Shown piece by piece: positions 1-6,690 of a DNA stretch of 10,617 nucleotides. Position 1 is the first letter of the stretch. Every line of letters starts with the position of its first letter. The stretch comes from Helicobacteraceae bacterium. Its GTDB lineage: Bacteria; Campylobacterota; Campylobacteria; Campylobacterales; Sulfurimonadaceae. The notes beneath the pieces were generated by a model. It made no database searches. It saw nothing but the letters and a program-made list of their open reading frames with translations, and was not told the origin of the DNA. Made by a program: the position numbers and the translations under genes. The stretch spans positions 1 to 10,617 of the forward strand of contig JALWLR010000266.1 in the NCBI GenBank assembly GCA_027084065.1, read 5' to 3'.

Positions 1-449
1 GGATATCCGACCTTTTCTCCCGCTGCGACGAGCTCTTCGTAACTTTTTACGAAAACGTAAGGGCTTGTTTGCAAACCGAGCGTTTCGGCAGCGAAAACGC
101 GGATATTTTTACGGTTCATCGTTTTATTGACAGCTTCGGCGTTTGGAATGACGCAAAAGCCCTCTTTCTCCGCTTCAAAGAGTGCATCGATGCTGATCGC
201 TTCGATTTCGGGAAGAATGAAGTCCGGCTTTTCACGGCGGATTATTTCCAAAACGGCTGCTTTGTTTTGCATGTCGACGACATAGCTTCTGTGGGCGACG
301 TGGTGTGCCGGAGCATGCTGATAGCGATCTACCGCGATAACTTCAAGACCCAGTCTTTGGGCTTCGATGGCGACCTCTTTGCCGAGTTCTCCAGATCCAA
401 GGAGCATGATTTTTTTGGAGTTGCTTTTGAGTGGTGCGCTAAATTCCAT
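1..449 (-). CDS. purT: Formate-dependent phosphoribosylglycinamide formyltransferase 2 (PurT), N-terminal part
   Basis: PurT makes formyl-GAR from GAR, formate and ATP, the third step of purine synthesis, using free formate instead of formyl-tetrahydrofolate. Only the first 149 residues are in the window; the gene runs off at position 1. The visible part is the N-terminal preATP-grasp domain. It has the nucleotide-binding loop MLLGSGELGKE (about residues 15-25), then VIAVDRYQHAPAHHVAHRS and LPEIEAI, all close to the E. coli protein. The start at 449 is chosen because the similarity begins a few residues in and an AGAGG Shine-Dalgarno sequence lies at 458-462. A TATAAT box for this strand is at 481-486. 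It is divergent from nrdB. The identification is firm; the C-terminal ATP-grasp half cannot be judged. Confidence 0.95.
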   Translation of the reverse strand, partial: MEFSAPLKSNSKKIMLLGSGELGKEVAIEAQRLGLEVIAVDRYQHAPAHHVAHRSYVVDMQNKAAVLEIIRREKPDFILPEIEAISIDALFEAEKEGFCVIPNAEAVNKTMNRKNIRVFAAETLGLQTSPYVFVKSYEELVAAGEKVGY

Positions 450-475
450 GATGATTGCCTCTGTTTGTAAAATTA

Positions 476-525
476 TTGCAATTATACACAAGTAGCGCTT
501 AAGTGCAAGAGTAATATAATTGCAA
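476..525. promoter_or_regulatory. Divergent purT / nrdB promoters inside an inverted repeat
   Basis: Two perfect TATAAT boxes face opposite ways: minus strand at 481-486 (for purT, start of transcription near 474) and plus strand at 515-520 (for nrdB, start near 527). Each sits in one arm of a perfect 11-bp inverted repeat, TTGCAATTATA (476-486) and TATAATTGCAA (515-525), separated by 28 bases. Neither has a convincing -35 box, as is common in Campylobacterota. Seen directly: boxes and repeat. Inferred: promoter function and any shared regulator. Confidence 0.65.
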
Positions 526-550
526 AAACTATTTTTTTGCAGAGATACAA

Positions 551-556
551 GGGAGG
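551..556 (+). promoter_or_regulatory. Strong ribosome binding site of nrdB
   Basis: A G-rich GGGAGGG stretch sits about 6 bases before the nrdB ATG at 563. It fixes the start and suggests high translation. Confidence 0.75.
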
Positions 557-562
557 GATTAC

Positions 563-1588
563 ATGCTAAACAGAAAGAAGATCTACAATCCAAACACGAA
601 AGAAACAGCAAATGAACGCAAGATCTTTGGCGGTAATCCAACCGGTATTTTCGAACTTAACGACATCAAGTATCAGTGGGCGTACAATTTATGGGAGATG
701 ATGCTCAACAACACATGGTTTCCAAAAGAGGTCGATATGACACGTGACGTCAACGACTACAAAAACCTCACTGATGCGGAAAAAACGGCGTATGACAAAG
801 CGCTTTCACAACTGATCTTTATGGATTCGCTTCAGACAAATAACCTTATAGACAATATCAACCCCTATGTTACCTCGCCGGAGATTAACCTGATACTAGT
901 AAGACAGAGTTTCGAAGAGGCTTTGCACTCTCAAAGCTATGCCGTTATGGTCGATTCCATCTCTACCAACACGGAAGAGATTTACGAGCTTTGGCGCAGA
1001 GACATGATGCTCAAACACAAAAACGATGCCATAGCGGCAGTATATGAAGAGCTTTCCAAAGAGCCAAGCGAGCACAATTTCGTCAAAGCCTGTTTTGCCA
1101 ACCAGATTTTAGAGGGCATCTACTTTTACAGCGGTTTTACCTACCTCTACACGCTTGCACGAAGCGGAAAAATGCTTGGAAGCGCGCAGATGATCCGCTT
1201 TATTCAGCGAGATGAGGTAACGCACCTTGTTTTGTTTCAAAATATCATCAACTCTTTGAGAAAAGAGCGTCCCGATCTTTTTACGAAACAGCTTGAAGAT
1301 GAGGTCATTGAGATGTTTAAAAATGCAGTCAAGTTAGAAAGCGAGTGGGGTAAGTATATTACTCAGGGGCAGATTTTGGGATTAACAGATGAGATTATTG
1401 AGCAGTATATCAAGTATCTTGCCGATGATAGACTCAAGTCTGTCGGTTTCGAGCCGCTTTATAATGTTTCACACCCTATTAAATGGGTCGATGATTTTGC
1501 CAAGTTCAATGATCAAAAAACCAACTTTTTCGAAGGTACGGTTGCGAACTACTCCAAAGGAAGTTTGAGCTTCGATGATGACTTCTAA
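563..1588 (+). CDS. nrdB: Class Ia ribonucleotide reductase, beta (small) subunit
   Basis: This is the radical-generating R2 subunit, which works with NrdA to reduce ribonucleoside diphosphates to deoxy forms in the cytoplasm. It is 341 residues. The di-iron ligands can be placed by spacing against E. coli NrdB: D88, E119, H122, E184, E218 and H221. The radical tyrosine is Y126 in the motif EALHSQSY, so it looks like a standard tyrosyl-radical enzyme. The acidic and aromatic tail SLSFDDDF fits the C-terminal peptide that docks on the large subunit. No nrdA is in the window, so the two subunits are encoded apart. It is the first gene of the plus-strand run; its last 14 bases overlap the next gene. 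NrdR-box control was considered but no clear box is visible. Confidence 0.96.
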   Translation: MLNRKKIYNPNTKETANERKIFGGNPTGIFELNDIKYQWAYNLWEMMLNNTWFPKEVDMTRDVNDYKNLTDAEKTAYDKALSQLIFMDSLQTNNLIDNINPYVTSPEINLILVRQSFEEALHSQSYAVMVDSISTNTEEIYELWRRDMMLKHKNDAIAAVYEELSKEPSEHNFVKACFANQILEGIYFYSGFTYLYTLARSGKMLGSAQMIRFIQRDEVTHLVLFQNIINSLRKERPDLFTKQLEDEVIEMFKNAVKLESEWGKYITQGQILGLTDEIIEQYIKYLADDRLKSVGFEPLYNVSHPIKWVDDFAKFNDQKTNFFEGTVANYSKGSLSFDDDF

Positions 1589-2303
1589 ACTGACATCACT
1601 TCTGTTTGAGACAACATCGTGCTATGAGAGTAATTTACAGACCCTGCTTGTACTTTTGCAAGGGTGTGAAAAGGGCTCGCTTGCAGTGGCAGGAGAAGTT
1701 TGCCTAACGGGTTATGATTATGCCAACATGCAAAAGATGCTTGATTTCGAGCCAAAAGCAAGAGAGGAGATAGCAAAAGCCTCCGTCGGTAAAACGGTTA
1801 TTTTGACGATGCTTGCCCGTGATGGAAAGGATGTAAAGAACTTCGCATACGTGTTTCATGACGGGGAGTTGCTTCGCAAACAGGCAAAAGCGAAACTTTT
1901 CAAACTTGGCGATGAGCATAAGTATATTACACCGGGAGAGGAAGAGGAGATTGTCATCTTCGAAGTAGGTGGTGTGAAGCTGGGTGTTTTGATCTGTTTT
2001 GAGCTGCGTTTTAAAAAGTTATGGATGCAGCTTGAGGGTGCGGATGTCATAGCGGTGCCCAGCTGGTGGGGAAAAGAGAGAAAAAGCCACTACGTTACAC
2101 TCACAAACGCTTTGGCTGTTATGAACGAGTGTTATGTTATATGCAGCGACAATCTGCATGTAGATTGCCATGGAGAAAGCGGTATAATCACACCTTTTGG
2201 AGAGGAACGACGAAACAAAGGGCGTCCCATCGCTTCATTGCCGTTTGATAAAAATGAAATCAAAAAGATGCGCCGCTATATGGACATCGAGATTGAGGCA
2301 TAG
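1575..2303 (+). CDS. Nitrilase-superfamily carbon-nitrogen hydrolase
   Basis: A 242-residue cytoplasmic protein with the Glu-Lys-Cys triad of the nitrilase superfamily: E41 in GEVCLTGYDY, K105 in KAKLF, and nucleophile C141 in GVLICFELRF. VPSWWGKER (about 161-169) fits the conserved strand after the cysteine. It should hydrolyse an amide or carbamoyl group; true nitrile hydrolysis is unlikely for the small members. The substrate cannot be told from sequence. It is slightly short for the family (often 260-300), mostly by loss of loops. The start overlaps the end of nrdB; ATG codons at 1575 and 1578 are both possible, with AAAGGAAG about 11 bases before. Two bases separate it from pcm, so co-expression with a protein-repair enzyme is likely. 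An omega-amidase or deaminated-glutathione amidase role is possible but unproven. Confidence 0.85.
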   Translation: MMTSKLTSLLFETTSCYESNLQTLLVLLQGCEKGSLAVAGEVCLTGYDYANMQKMLDFEPKAREEIAKASVGKTVILTMLARDGKDVKNFAYVFHDGELLRKQAKAKLFKLGDEHKYITPGEEEEIVIFEVGGVKLGVLICFELRFKKLWMQLEGADVIAVPSWWGKERKSHYVTLTNALAVMNECYVICSDNLHVDCHGESGIITPFGEERRNKGRPIASLPFDKNEIKKMRRYMDIEIEA

Positions 2304-2305
2304 CT

Positions 2306-2947
2306 ATGAACCTAGAGTTGCAGCTACGGCGCTCTTTGAAGCTTGCCGAAGAGATAGATGCCCGTTTTCCTCTTACACAGCGTGTCAAAGAAGCCATCGC
2401 TAAAACACCCAGAGAACTCTTCGTACCCAAAGGATTTGAGCGTATTGCCTACAAGACGGATGCTTTACCGATTGCCGGAAACCAGTGGATAAGCTCTCCG
2501 CTGACAGTTGCAAAAATGACGGAGTATCTTGCTCCAATCGGTGTGGACAAGGTATTGGAGATTGGATGTGGGAGTGGCTATCAGGCAGCGGTTTTAAGCC
2601 ATCTGTTTCGTGGTGTGTTTACAATAGAGCGCATAGAGCGGCTGGTATTAGAAGCAAAGGCACGCTTTCGCGCGTTAGGGTATCAAAACATCCATGTACG
2701 CACCGACGATGGACAAAACGGCTGGATTCAGTATGCTCCCTATGATAGAATTCTTTTTTCCGCAACAGCACGCACCATACCGCAAAAGCTCTTCGACCAA
2801 CTGCAAGATGAGGGTATATTGCTCGCACCGATGGAGGTTGGTGGGCGTCAAATCATTACCCGTTTTGTAAAAAGAGGCAAGGATATTTTAAAAGAGGAGT
2901 TGGAAGAGTGTGATTTCGTTCCGGTTAAAGACGGAGTGGAACGGTAG
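2306..2947 (+). CDS. pcm: Protein-L-isoaspartate O-methyltransferase
   Basis: The 213-residue enzyme methylates isoaspartyl residues that form when Asn and Asp in proteins age, starting their repair to normal Asp. Typical family features are visible: LFVPKGFERIAYKTDALPI (about 38-56), the substrate-site segment ISSPLTVAKMTEYL (62-75), the SAM-binding motif VLEIGCGSGYQAAVL (83-97), and TDDGQNGW followed by YDRILFSATA. The length matches bacterial Pcm (about 205-225). The usual Gln of the ISQP motif is Ser here, a mild change. The gene begins 2 bases after the amidohydrolase and ends 6 bases before the next methyltransferase, within the nrdB-to-asnB run. Confidence 0.93.
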   Translation: MNLELQLRRSLKLAEEIDARFPLTQRVKEAIAKTPRELFVPKGFERIAYKTDALPIAGNQWISSPLTVAKMTEYLAPIGVDKVLEIGCGSGYQAAVLSHLFRGVFTIERIERLVLEAKARFRALGYQNIHVRTDDGQNGWIQYAPYDRILFSATARTIPQKLFDQLQDEGILLAPMEVGGRQIITRFVKRGKDILKEELEECDFVPVKDGVER

Positions 2948-2953
2948 GCACGG

Positions 2954-3556
2954 ATGCCTAGAATCCCTCATGAATACTTCTACAAAGCGGCGTTTGAAAA
3001 GTATGGCGTAGACCCAAAAGCGCTCTGTTGGAATGACGCCTCCTCACAGCGTTTACGTTTTGAAATTTTGCTAGAAGCACTGCCAAAGCCTTTGGATGGC
3101 TATAGCATTGTCGATGCCGGCTGTGGGCTTGGAGATTTTTATCTTTTTTTACAAGAAAAGGGTATGTTACCAAAGTGCTATATCGGCATAGACTCGTTTG
3201 AAGCATTTGCAGCTGTAGCCAAAAGAAGAACGAAACAAAAGATTGTATGTGCAGATGTTTTGCATGTAGCTTTGCCAAAAGCGGATTACTATGTTTGCAG
3301 CGGTGCGCTGAACACGTTGACTGCTTTTGAGAGCCTGCTTTTTATAAAGCAGTGTTTGGATGCTTCATCTCAAGGATTTATTTTTAACTTTCTTTATGGC
3401 AAAAAAAAGAGTGAAACCTACAATTACTTTGATGATGCTCTCATCGAGACGATGCTGGAGAGTTTCGATGCTGAGCTCTTTTTTTCCAAAAAAGGCTACA
3501 TGCAAAACGATATGACGATAGGAGTGAGAAAACGATGTGCGCAATCTTTGGTATAG
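2954..3556 (+). CDS. Class I SAM-dependent methyltransferase, substrate unknown
   Basis: A 200-residue Rossmann-fold methyltransferase. Motif I is VDAGCGLGDF (53-62), the acidic residue after strand 2 is D80 in YIGIDSFEAF, and D101 in CADVL fits the adenine-side motif. GALNTLTAF (117-125) lies at the post-II/IV position. No substrate-recognition domain is visible, so the target is unknown. It is different in sequence from the Pcm protein just upstream, so it is not an obvious duplicate. The last 22 bases overlap asnB, which implies translational coupling and makes a link with asparagine synthetase or an amidated product plausible. An A8 run at 3401-3408 lies inside the reading frame. Confidence 0.82.
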   Translation: MPRIPHEYFYKAAFEKYGVDPKALCWNDASSQRLRFEILLEALPKPLDGYSIVDAGCGLGDFYLFLQEKGMLPKCYIGIDSFEAFAAVAKRRTKQKIVCADVLHVALPKADYYVCSGALNTLTAFESLLFIKQCLDASSQGFIFNFLYGKKKSETYNYFDDALIETMLESFDAELFFSKKGYMQNDMTIGVRKRCAQSLV

Positions 3557-5340
3557 TAGGCAGGTTCGATTCCAAAAAAGCAAGAAATGCACTTGCTTTG
3601 CTGCGTCATAGAGGGCCGGATCATTGTGGTATAGAGGAGCGTGAGGGGCTTTTTTTCGCACATCAAAGACTAAGCATTCTTGACACTCATCACAGAGCGA
3701 ATCAGCCACTAATCAAAGAGAATGTGTTTGTGAGTTTTAATGGAGAAATCTACAATTACAAAGAACTCAAAGAGAGTTTGGAGTATCCGTTTCAAACAAA
3801 CAGTGATACCGAGGTTATACTTGCGTTATATTTGCGTTATAAGGAGCGTTTTGTCGAGCATTTACGAGGGATGTTCGCCATAGCGATTTACGATAACGGA
3901 AAACTGTTGCTCTTTCGTGACAGACTTGGGAAAAAGCCGCTTGTTTACATGCAGACAAAAGAGGCATTCATTTTTGCTTCGGAGTTAAAAGCACTCAAAC
4001 CGTTTTTACAAAAGGTGCGAATGAACGAAGATGCGATGCTTTCGTATTTAAGCTATTTGGCTCCAACGGCACCGCATACTTTTTACAAAGGCATACATAA
4101 GATCGCTCCTGCACACTATTTGGTCTATGAAAACGAGAAGGTGGAAGTCAAGCGCTATTTTGATCTGCTGCAAACACAACCCTCTTTGATAACCGATGAA
4201 AAAGAGGCACTCTCTTTACTTGAAGCAAAACTGCAAGAGTCCATAGAGTTGCGTCTTAGCGGCAGTGACGTTCCTATGGCGACGCTGCTTAGCGGAGGGA
4301 TTGACAGTGCGACTATCAATTACTATGCAAAAGCTTCGGGGCGTAATCTTGTGAGTTTTTCGTTAGGATTTGAGGAGTACAAAAAGTATGATGAGCTAGA
4401 TGCCGCCAAAGAGAGTGCCGCACTGCTTGGCATACGAAATAGAGCCGTTATTGCTACCAAAGAGCGATTTTTAGAGAGTTTCGATGCTGTTTTTGAAGCA
4501 CTTGACGAGCCTTTAAACGATCCTGCAGCGATACCGCTTTACATTTTGATGCAAGAGGTGGCACAAGAGGGCTACAAGGTGGTGCTTAGCGGAGAGGGGA
4601 GTGATGAGCTTTTTTTAGGCTACAGGCAGTATTTTGAGTATATTGAGTTGGAAAAAGCCAAAGGGCTTTATCATGCAAACTGGCTAAAGAAGTATTTTCG
4701 TTCCAATTTTTCAATGAACAGAGAGTGGGAGTGGTACAAAAGAGCGTTTGAAAATGAAGTGATTTTTCGCTGTAGCAGTGAAAAGTTTACCGATATGCAG
4801 AAAAACTTTCTGCTTCGCCGAAATGTGCGTGACGGAGAGAGCATGCAATACATCCAAGAGTACAGAGAGCGTTTTGAAAAGTCGAAACATACGGACGAAT
4901 CGATCTGGTTTAGCTATATGGATCTGAATCATTTTCAAAGTGAACATTTTCTTGCCAAACTCGACCGCATTTCAATGGCACACTCCATTGAGTCGCGAAC
5001 CCCTTTTTTGGATCATGAATTCGCGCAGCTCGTTTTTCAAATAGAGCCTTCGCTTCGCTACAAAGAGGGAGTGACAAAATCTTTACTGAAAAAAATTATG
5101 CGCACTAAACTCGATGAGAAGATTATAGGGCGTAAAAAAAAGGGTTTTTCCAACCCTTATATGGAGTATTTGATTCAAAGCGGACGGATAGAGCTTATAG
5201 ACAAAGTCAACGAGCAGACGGGTATGTTTAAAAAGGATGTATTGCGTCGTTACATTCAAACGGCAAAAAAGGGAACTTTCAAACAGCATATATGGGGATT
5301 GTACGTACTTTCACGATGGATAGAAAAAGAGTTGCTGTAG
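3535..5340 (+). CDS. asnB: Asparagine synthetase B (glutamine-hydrolysing)
   Basis: The 601-residue enzyme transfers the amide nitrogen of glutamine to an acceptor carboxylate, classically aspartate, with ATP giving AMP and PPi. The N-terminal glutaminase domain starts MCAIFGIVG with catalytic Cys2, followed by R45 in HQRLSILD, N69-G70-E71 in SFNGEIYNY, and D91 in SDTEVIL. The synthetase domain has the PPi loop SGGIDS (253-258), SGEGSDELFLGY (352-363), and KLDRISMAHSIESRTPFLD, which is well conserved in the family. Everything needed for activity appears present. The start at 3535 is set by Cys2; GGAG lies about 10 bases upstream. AsnB-like enzymes also amidate sugars or peptides, so aspartate is likely but not certain as the acceptor. 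It is the last gene of the run and converges on ffs. Confidence 0.93.
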   Translation: MCAIFGIVGRFDSKKARNALALLRHRGPDHCGIEEREGLFFAHQRLSILDTHHRANQPLIKENVFVSFNGEIYNYKELKESLEYPFQTNSDTEVILALYLRYKERFVEHLRGMFAIAIYDNGKLLLFRDRLGKKPLVYMQTKEAFIFASELKALKPFLQKVRMNEDAMLSYLSYLAPTAPHTFYKGIHKIAPAHYLVYENEKVEVKRYFDLLQTQPSLITDEKEALSLLEAKLQESIELRLSGSDVPMATLLSGGIDSATINYYAKASGRNLVSFSLGFEEYKKYDELDAAKESAALLGIRNRAVIATKERFLESFDAVFEALDEPLNDPAAIPLYILMQEVAQEGYKVVLSGEGSDELFLGYRQYFEYIELEKAKGLYHANWLKKYFRSNFSMNREWEWYKRAFENEVIFRCSSEKFTDMQKNFLLRRNVRDGESMQYIQEYRERFEKSKHTDESIWFSYMDLNHFQSEHFLAKLDRISMAHSIESRTPFLDHEFAQLVFQIEPSLRYKEGVTKSLLKKIMRTKLDEKIIGRKKKGFSNPYMEYLIQSGRIELIDKVNEQTGMFKKDVLRRYIQTAKKGTFKQHIWGLYVLSRWIEKELL

Positions 5341-5351
5341 AGACTTTAAAG

Positions 5352-5454
5352 GCTTCCTCCAGATACCTGCGGCACATGGGAAAAGAAGGTGTGCTGCTGT
5401 GTTCCCACCCTGACACATTGCCTTCTTGACCCATTGCACAGGTCTAGAGGAAGT
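5352..5454 (-). ncRNA. ffs: Signal recognition particle 4.5S RNA (small bacterial type)
   Basis: Read on the minus strand this is a roughly 102-nt rod-like RNA that would bind Ffh. The tip has the hallmark GTG-GGAA-CAC hairpin (5408-5399) flanked by TCAGG (5412-5408) and AGCAGC (5398-5393), the symmetric internal loop of SRP domain IV. The rest pairs well: CTTCCTC (5453-5447) with GAGGAAG (5359-5353), ACCTG with CAGGT, ATGGG with CCCAT, and AAGAAGG with CCTTCTT. A promoter lies at the right distance to start transcription near 5454. It ends about 11 bases from the asnB stop codon, tail to tail. A coding gene is not expected here and none is seen. Confidence 0.93.
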
Positions 5455-5460
5455 GATGAA

Positions 5461-5488
5461 ATTATAGCAAATAAAACTTAATATTCAA
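5461..5488 (-). promoter_or_regulatory. Promoter of ffs
   Basis: On the minus strand TTGAAT (5483-5488) and TATAAT (5461-5466) are 16 bases apart, and TGC precedes the -10 as an extended element (TGCTATAAT). The predicted start at about 5454 is exactly where the SRP RNA stem begins. The -35 box overlaps the AAGGA ribosome binding site (5487-5491) of the divergent gene at 5501. Confidence 0.8.
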
Positions 5489-5500
5489 GGAACACGTCAT

Positions 5501-6022
5501 ATGATATACATTTTTTGCGCCACGAAAAGCGAAGCACAGGCAATTGTGGAGTATAAAAAACTAAAAAAACGCAAACAGGGAGCATTGACGCTTTTTGTCT
5601 GCGATACTGTGACGCTTTGTGTAAGTGGAGTGGGTAAAGAGGCCGCACGCAAGGCAGTGAACGCTTTTAAAAAAGAGTTTTCTCTTATGAAAGATGATAT
5701 TGTACTTAACATCGGCATCGCAGCGGCACCGCCTCACATTCCCATAGGCAGTTTGTGTGTGATTGGACGTGTTGTTACAAATGACAAAGAGTATCGGTTG
5801 CAAGAAAAGGGAGAGACGCTTACATGCAAAAACGAAGCTGTCTCCACTTACCATACGACACTTGTCGATATGGAGTCATGCGTTTTTGCAGAGCACTTTT
5901 TACCAAATCTAACAATATATAAAGTTGTTTCCGATCACTTCGACCCCTCAGGCGTTACAAAAGAGGGAACAAAAGCGCTCATAGCGGCAGTCCTTGCAGA
6001 GATTGAGCCGCTTAGGAGCTGA
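5501..6022 (+). CDS. Short nucleoside-phosphorylase-like protein (PNP/MTAN superfamily)
   Basis: A 173-residue protein related to MTA/SAH nucleosidase and futalosine hydrolase. Landmarks in order: CATKSEAQAI with E11 (compare E12 of E. coli MTAN), VSGVGKEAA (41-49), LNIGIAAAPPHIPIGSL (69-85), VDMES with E125, and KVVSDHFDPSG with S144-D145. The last three match the base- and ribose-binding glutamate and the catalytic Asp region. It is 50-60 residues shorter than MTAN (about 230); the missing part is mainly the segment before VDMES. Whether it still cleaves a nucleoside is open; futalosine-type hydrolysis in menaquinone synthesis is one possibility in this phylum. AAGGA lies 9 bases before the ATG. 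It is divergent from ffs and overlaps the FliT-like gene tail to tail by 11 bases. Confidence 0.72.
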   Translation: MIYIFCATKSEAQAIVEYKKLKKRKQGALTLFVCDTVTLCVSGVGKEAARKAVNAFKKEFSLMKDDIVLNIGIAAAPPHIPIGSLCVIGRVVTNDKEYRLQEKGETLTCKNEAVSTYHTTLVDMESCVFAEHFLPNLTIYKVVSDHFDPSGVTKEGTKALIAAVLAEIEPLRS

Positions 6023-6272
6023 TATCAAGACGGTTTTGCTTTTGATTGTTTTGGGTGGAGTTTAAGAAGTCTATATTCTTTTTGATCTGATTCATCTGGG
6101 TAAGTGTATCGGCTTTAAGGGTTTGTAGCAGGGTATTTGCCTGCTTTAAAAGATAAAACGCCTCTTGCATCTCTTCAAGCGAAGTAAATTCGGGCATTGC
6201 ATCGAGTAGTTGCGAAATGGCGTTGGTGTCTTTGGCTACTAGGGCTACTTTGAGTCGGTCAGACCAGGTCAT
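6012..6272 (-). CDS. Small FliT-like protein, probable flagellar chaperone
   Basis: An 86-residue, mostly helical protein directly after fliS. The stretch from SLEEMQEAF to LTQMNQIKKN (about 31-66) looks like a coiled-coil or helical hairpin, and the tail is polar and rich in Asn and Gln. Size, helix content and position after fliS resemble FliT, the chaperone of the filament cap protein FliD, but I see no diagnostic motif, so the name is by context. A longer frame opens at 6311, but ATG 6272 is preferred: it follows GGAGAG at a good distance and gives the usual short overlap with fliS. The stop overlaps the end of the convergent phosphorylase-like gene. Expression from the FliA promoter of fliS is likely. 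Confidence 0.65.
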   Translation of the reverse strand: MTWSDRLKVALVAKDTNAISQLLDAMPEFTSLEEMQEAFYLLKQANTLLQTLKADTLTQMNQIKKNIDFLNSTQNNQKQNRLDISS

Positions 6273-6630
6273 TTGTCTCTCTCCACGCTTCGAGGAGACC
6301 TTTGAAGACATTGCTGACGGTGTCTATCTTTTCTGCATCATTTTGAATGTTGGCTTCTGTAAGCAGTTTGATTTGGTAGGTATAGAGTCCATCAAGATAG
6401 GTTGCAACATTGCCGGCGTTATAATCGAGAGTGGCTAAAAGCTCGGCGATGATGGCTATGCTTCGGTTTATCCAGTAGGCACGCTTTTCGATGTTTTCAT
6501 CTTTGATCGCTTTTTTTGCCTGGGCATTAAAGCGAAGAACACCTTCATAAAGCATCTCAATCAGTTTTGCCGGGGATTCGACAGCGACGTTGTTTTGTGC
6601 GTAAATATTGTAGGCGGTGCTTGGACTCAT
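6259..6630 (-). CDS. fliS: Flagellar export chaperone FliS
   Basis: The 123-residue FliS binds the C-terminal end of flagellin in the cytoplasm, stops it polymerising early and delivers it to the export gate. Family features are clear: the N-terminal AYNIYAQNNVAVESPAKLIEMLYEG (about 6-30), with the conserved Y..N.....P..L...LY pattern, then four predicted helices including WINRSIAIIAELLATLDYNAGN. The length equals the usual 120-135. A GAGGA ribosome binding site (6637-6641) lies before the ATG. fliD and flagellin genes are not next to it here. A sigma-28 promoter is visible just upstream, inside the end of aroC, so it is a late flagellar gene. Confidence 0.95.
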   Translation of the reverse strand: MSPSTAYNIYAQNNVAVESPAKLIEMLYEGVLRFNAQAKKAIKDENIEKRAYWINRSIAIIAELLATLDYNAGNVATYLDGLYTYQIKLLTEANIQNDAEKIDTVSNVFKGLLEAWRETNDLV

Positions 6631-6663
6631 GAAAATTCCTCAAAAAAATTTTGGTTTGCTTCT

Positions 6664-6690
6664 ATATCGGCCGTGAAGAAATTTTCTTTA
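6664..6690 (-). promoter_or_regulatory. Sigma-28 (FliA) promoter of fliS
   Basis: On the minus strand TAAA (6690-6687), a 15-base spacer and GCCGATAT (6671-6664) match the FliA consensus TAAA-N15-GCCGATAA with one difference. The -35 includes the aroC stop codon TAA (6690-6688). The position, about 30 bases before the fliS start, and the flagellar gene it precedes both support it. Confidence 0.85.

Noticed and set aside
69..470. Open frame of 133 codons on the plus strand
   Set aside because: It lies antisense to purT, whose protein is clearly recognisable; the frame has no family features.
487..505. Possible NrdR box between the two -10 boxes (CAC...GTG ends)
   Set aside because: The arms do not match each other well and the known NrdR-box core is absent.
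3401..3408. A8 run in the methyltransferase gene as a phase-variation tract
   Set aside because: Such A and T runs are common in this AT-rich sequence; contingency tracts in this phylum are usually longer and often poly-G, and the frame is intact.
5341..5460. A terminator hairpin for asnB in the gap after it
   Set aside because: The extensive pairing here is explained fully by the SRP RNA on the minus strand, including its conserved loop bases.
6273..6311. Upstream start (6311) for the FliT-like gene
   Set aside because: It would add 13 residues that merely read through fliS codons; the ATG at 6272 has the better ribosome binding site.
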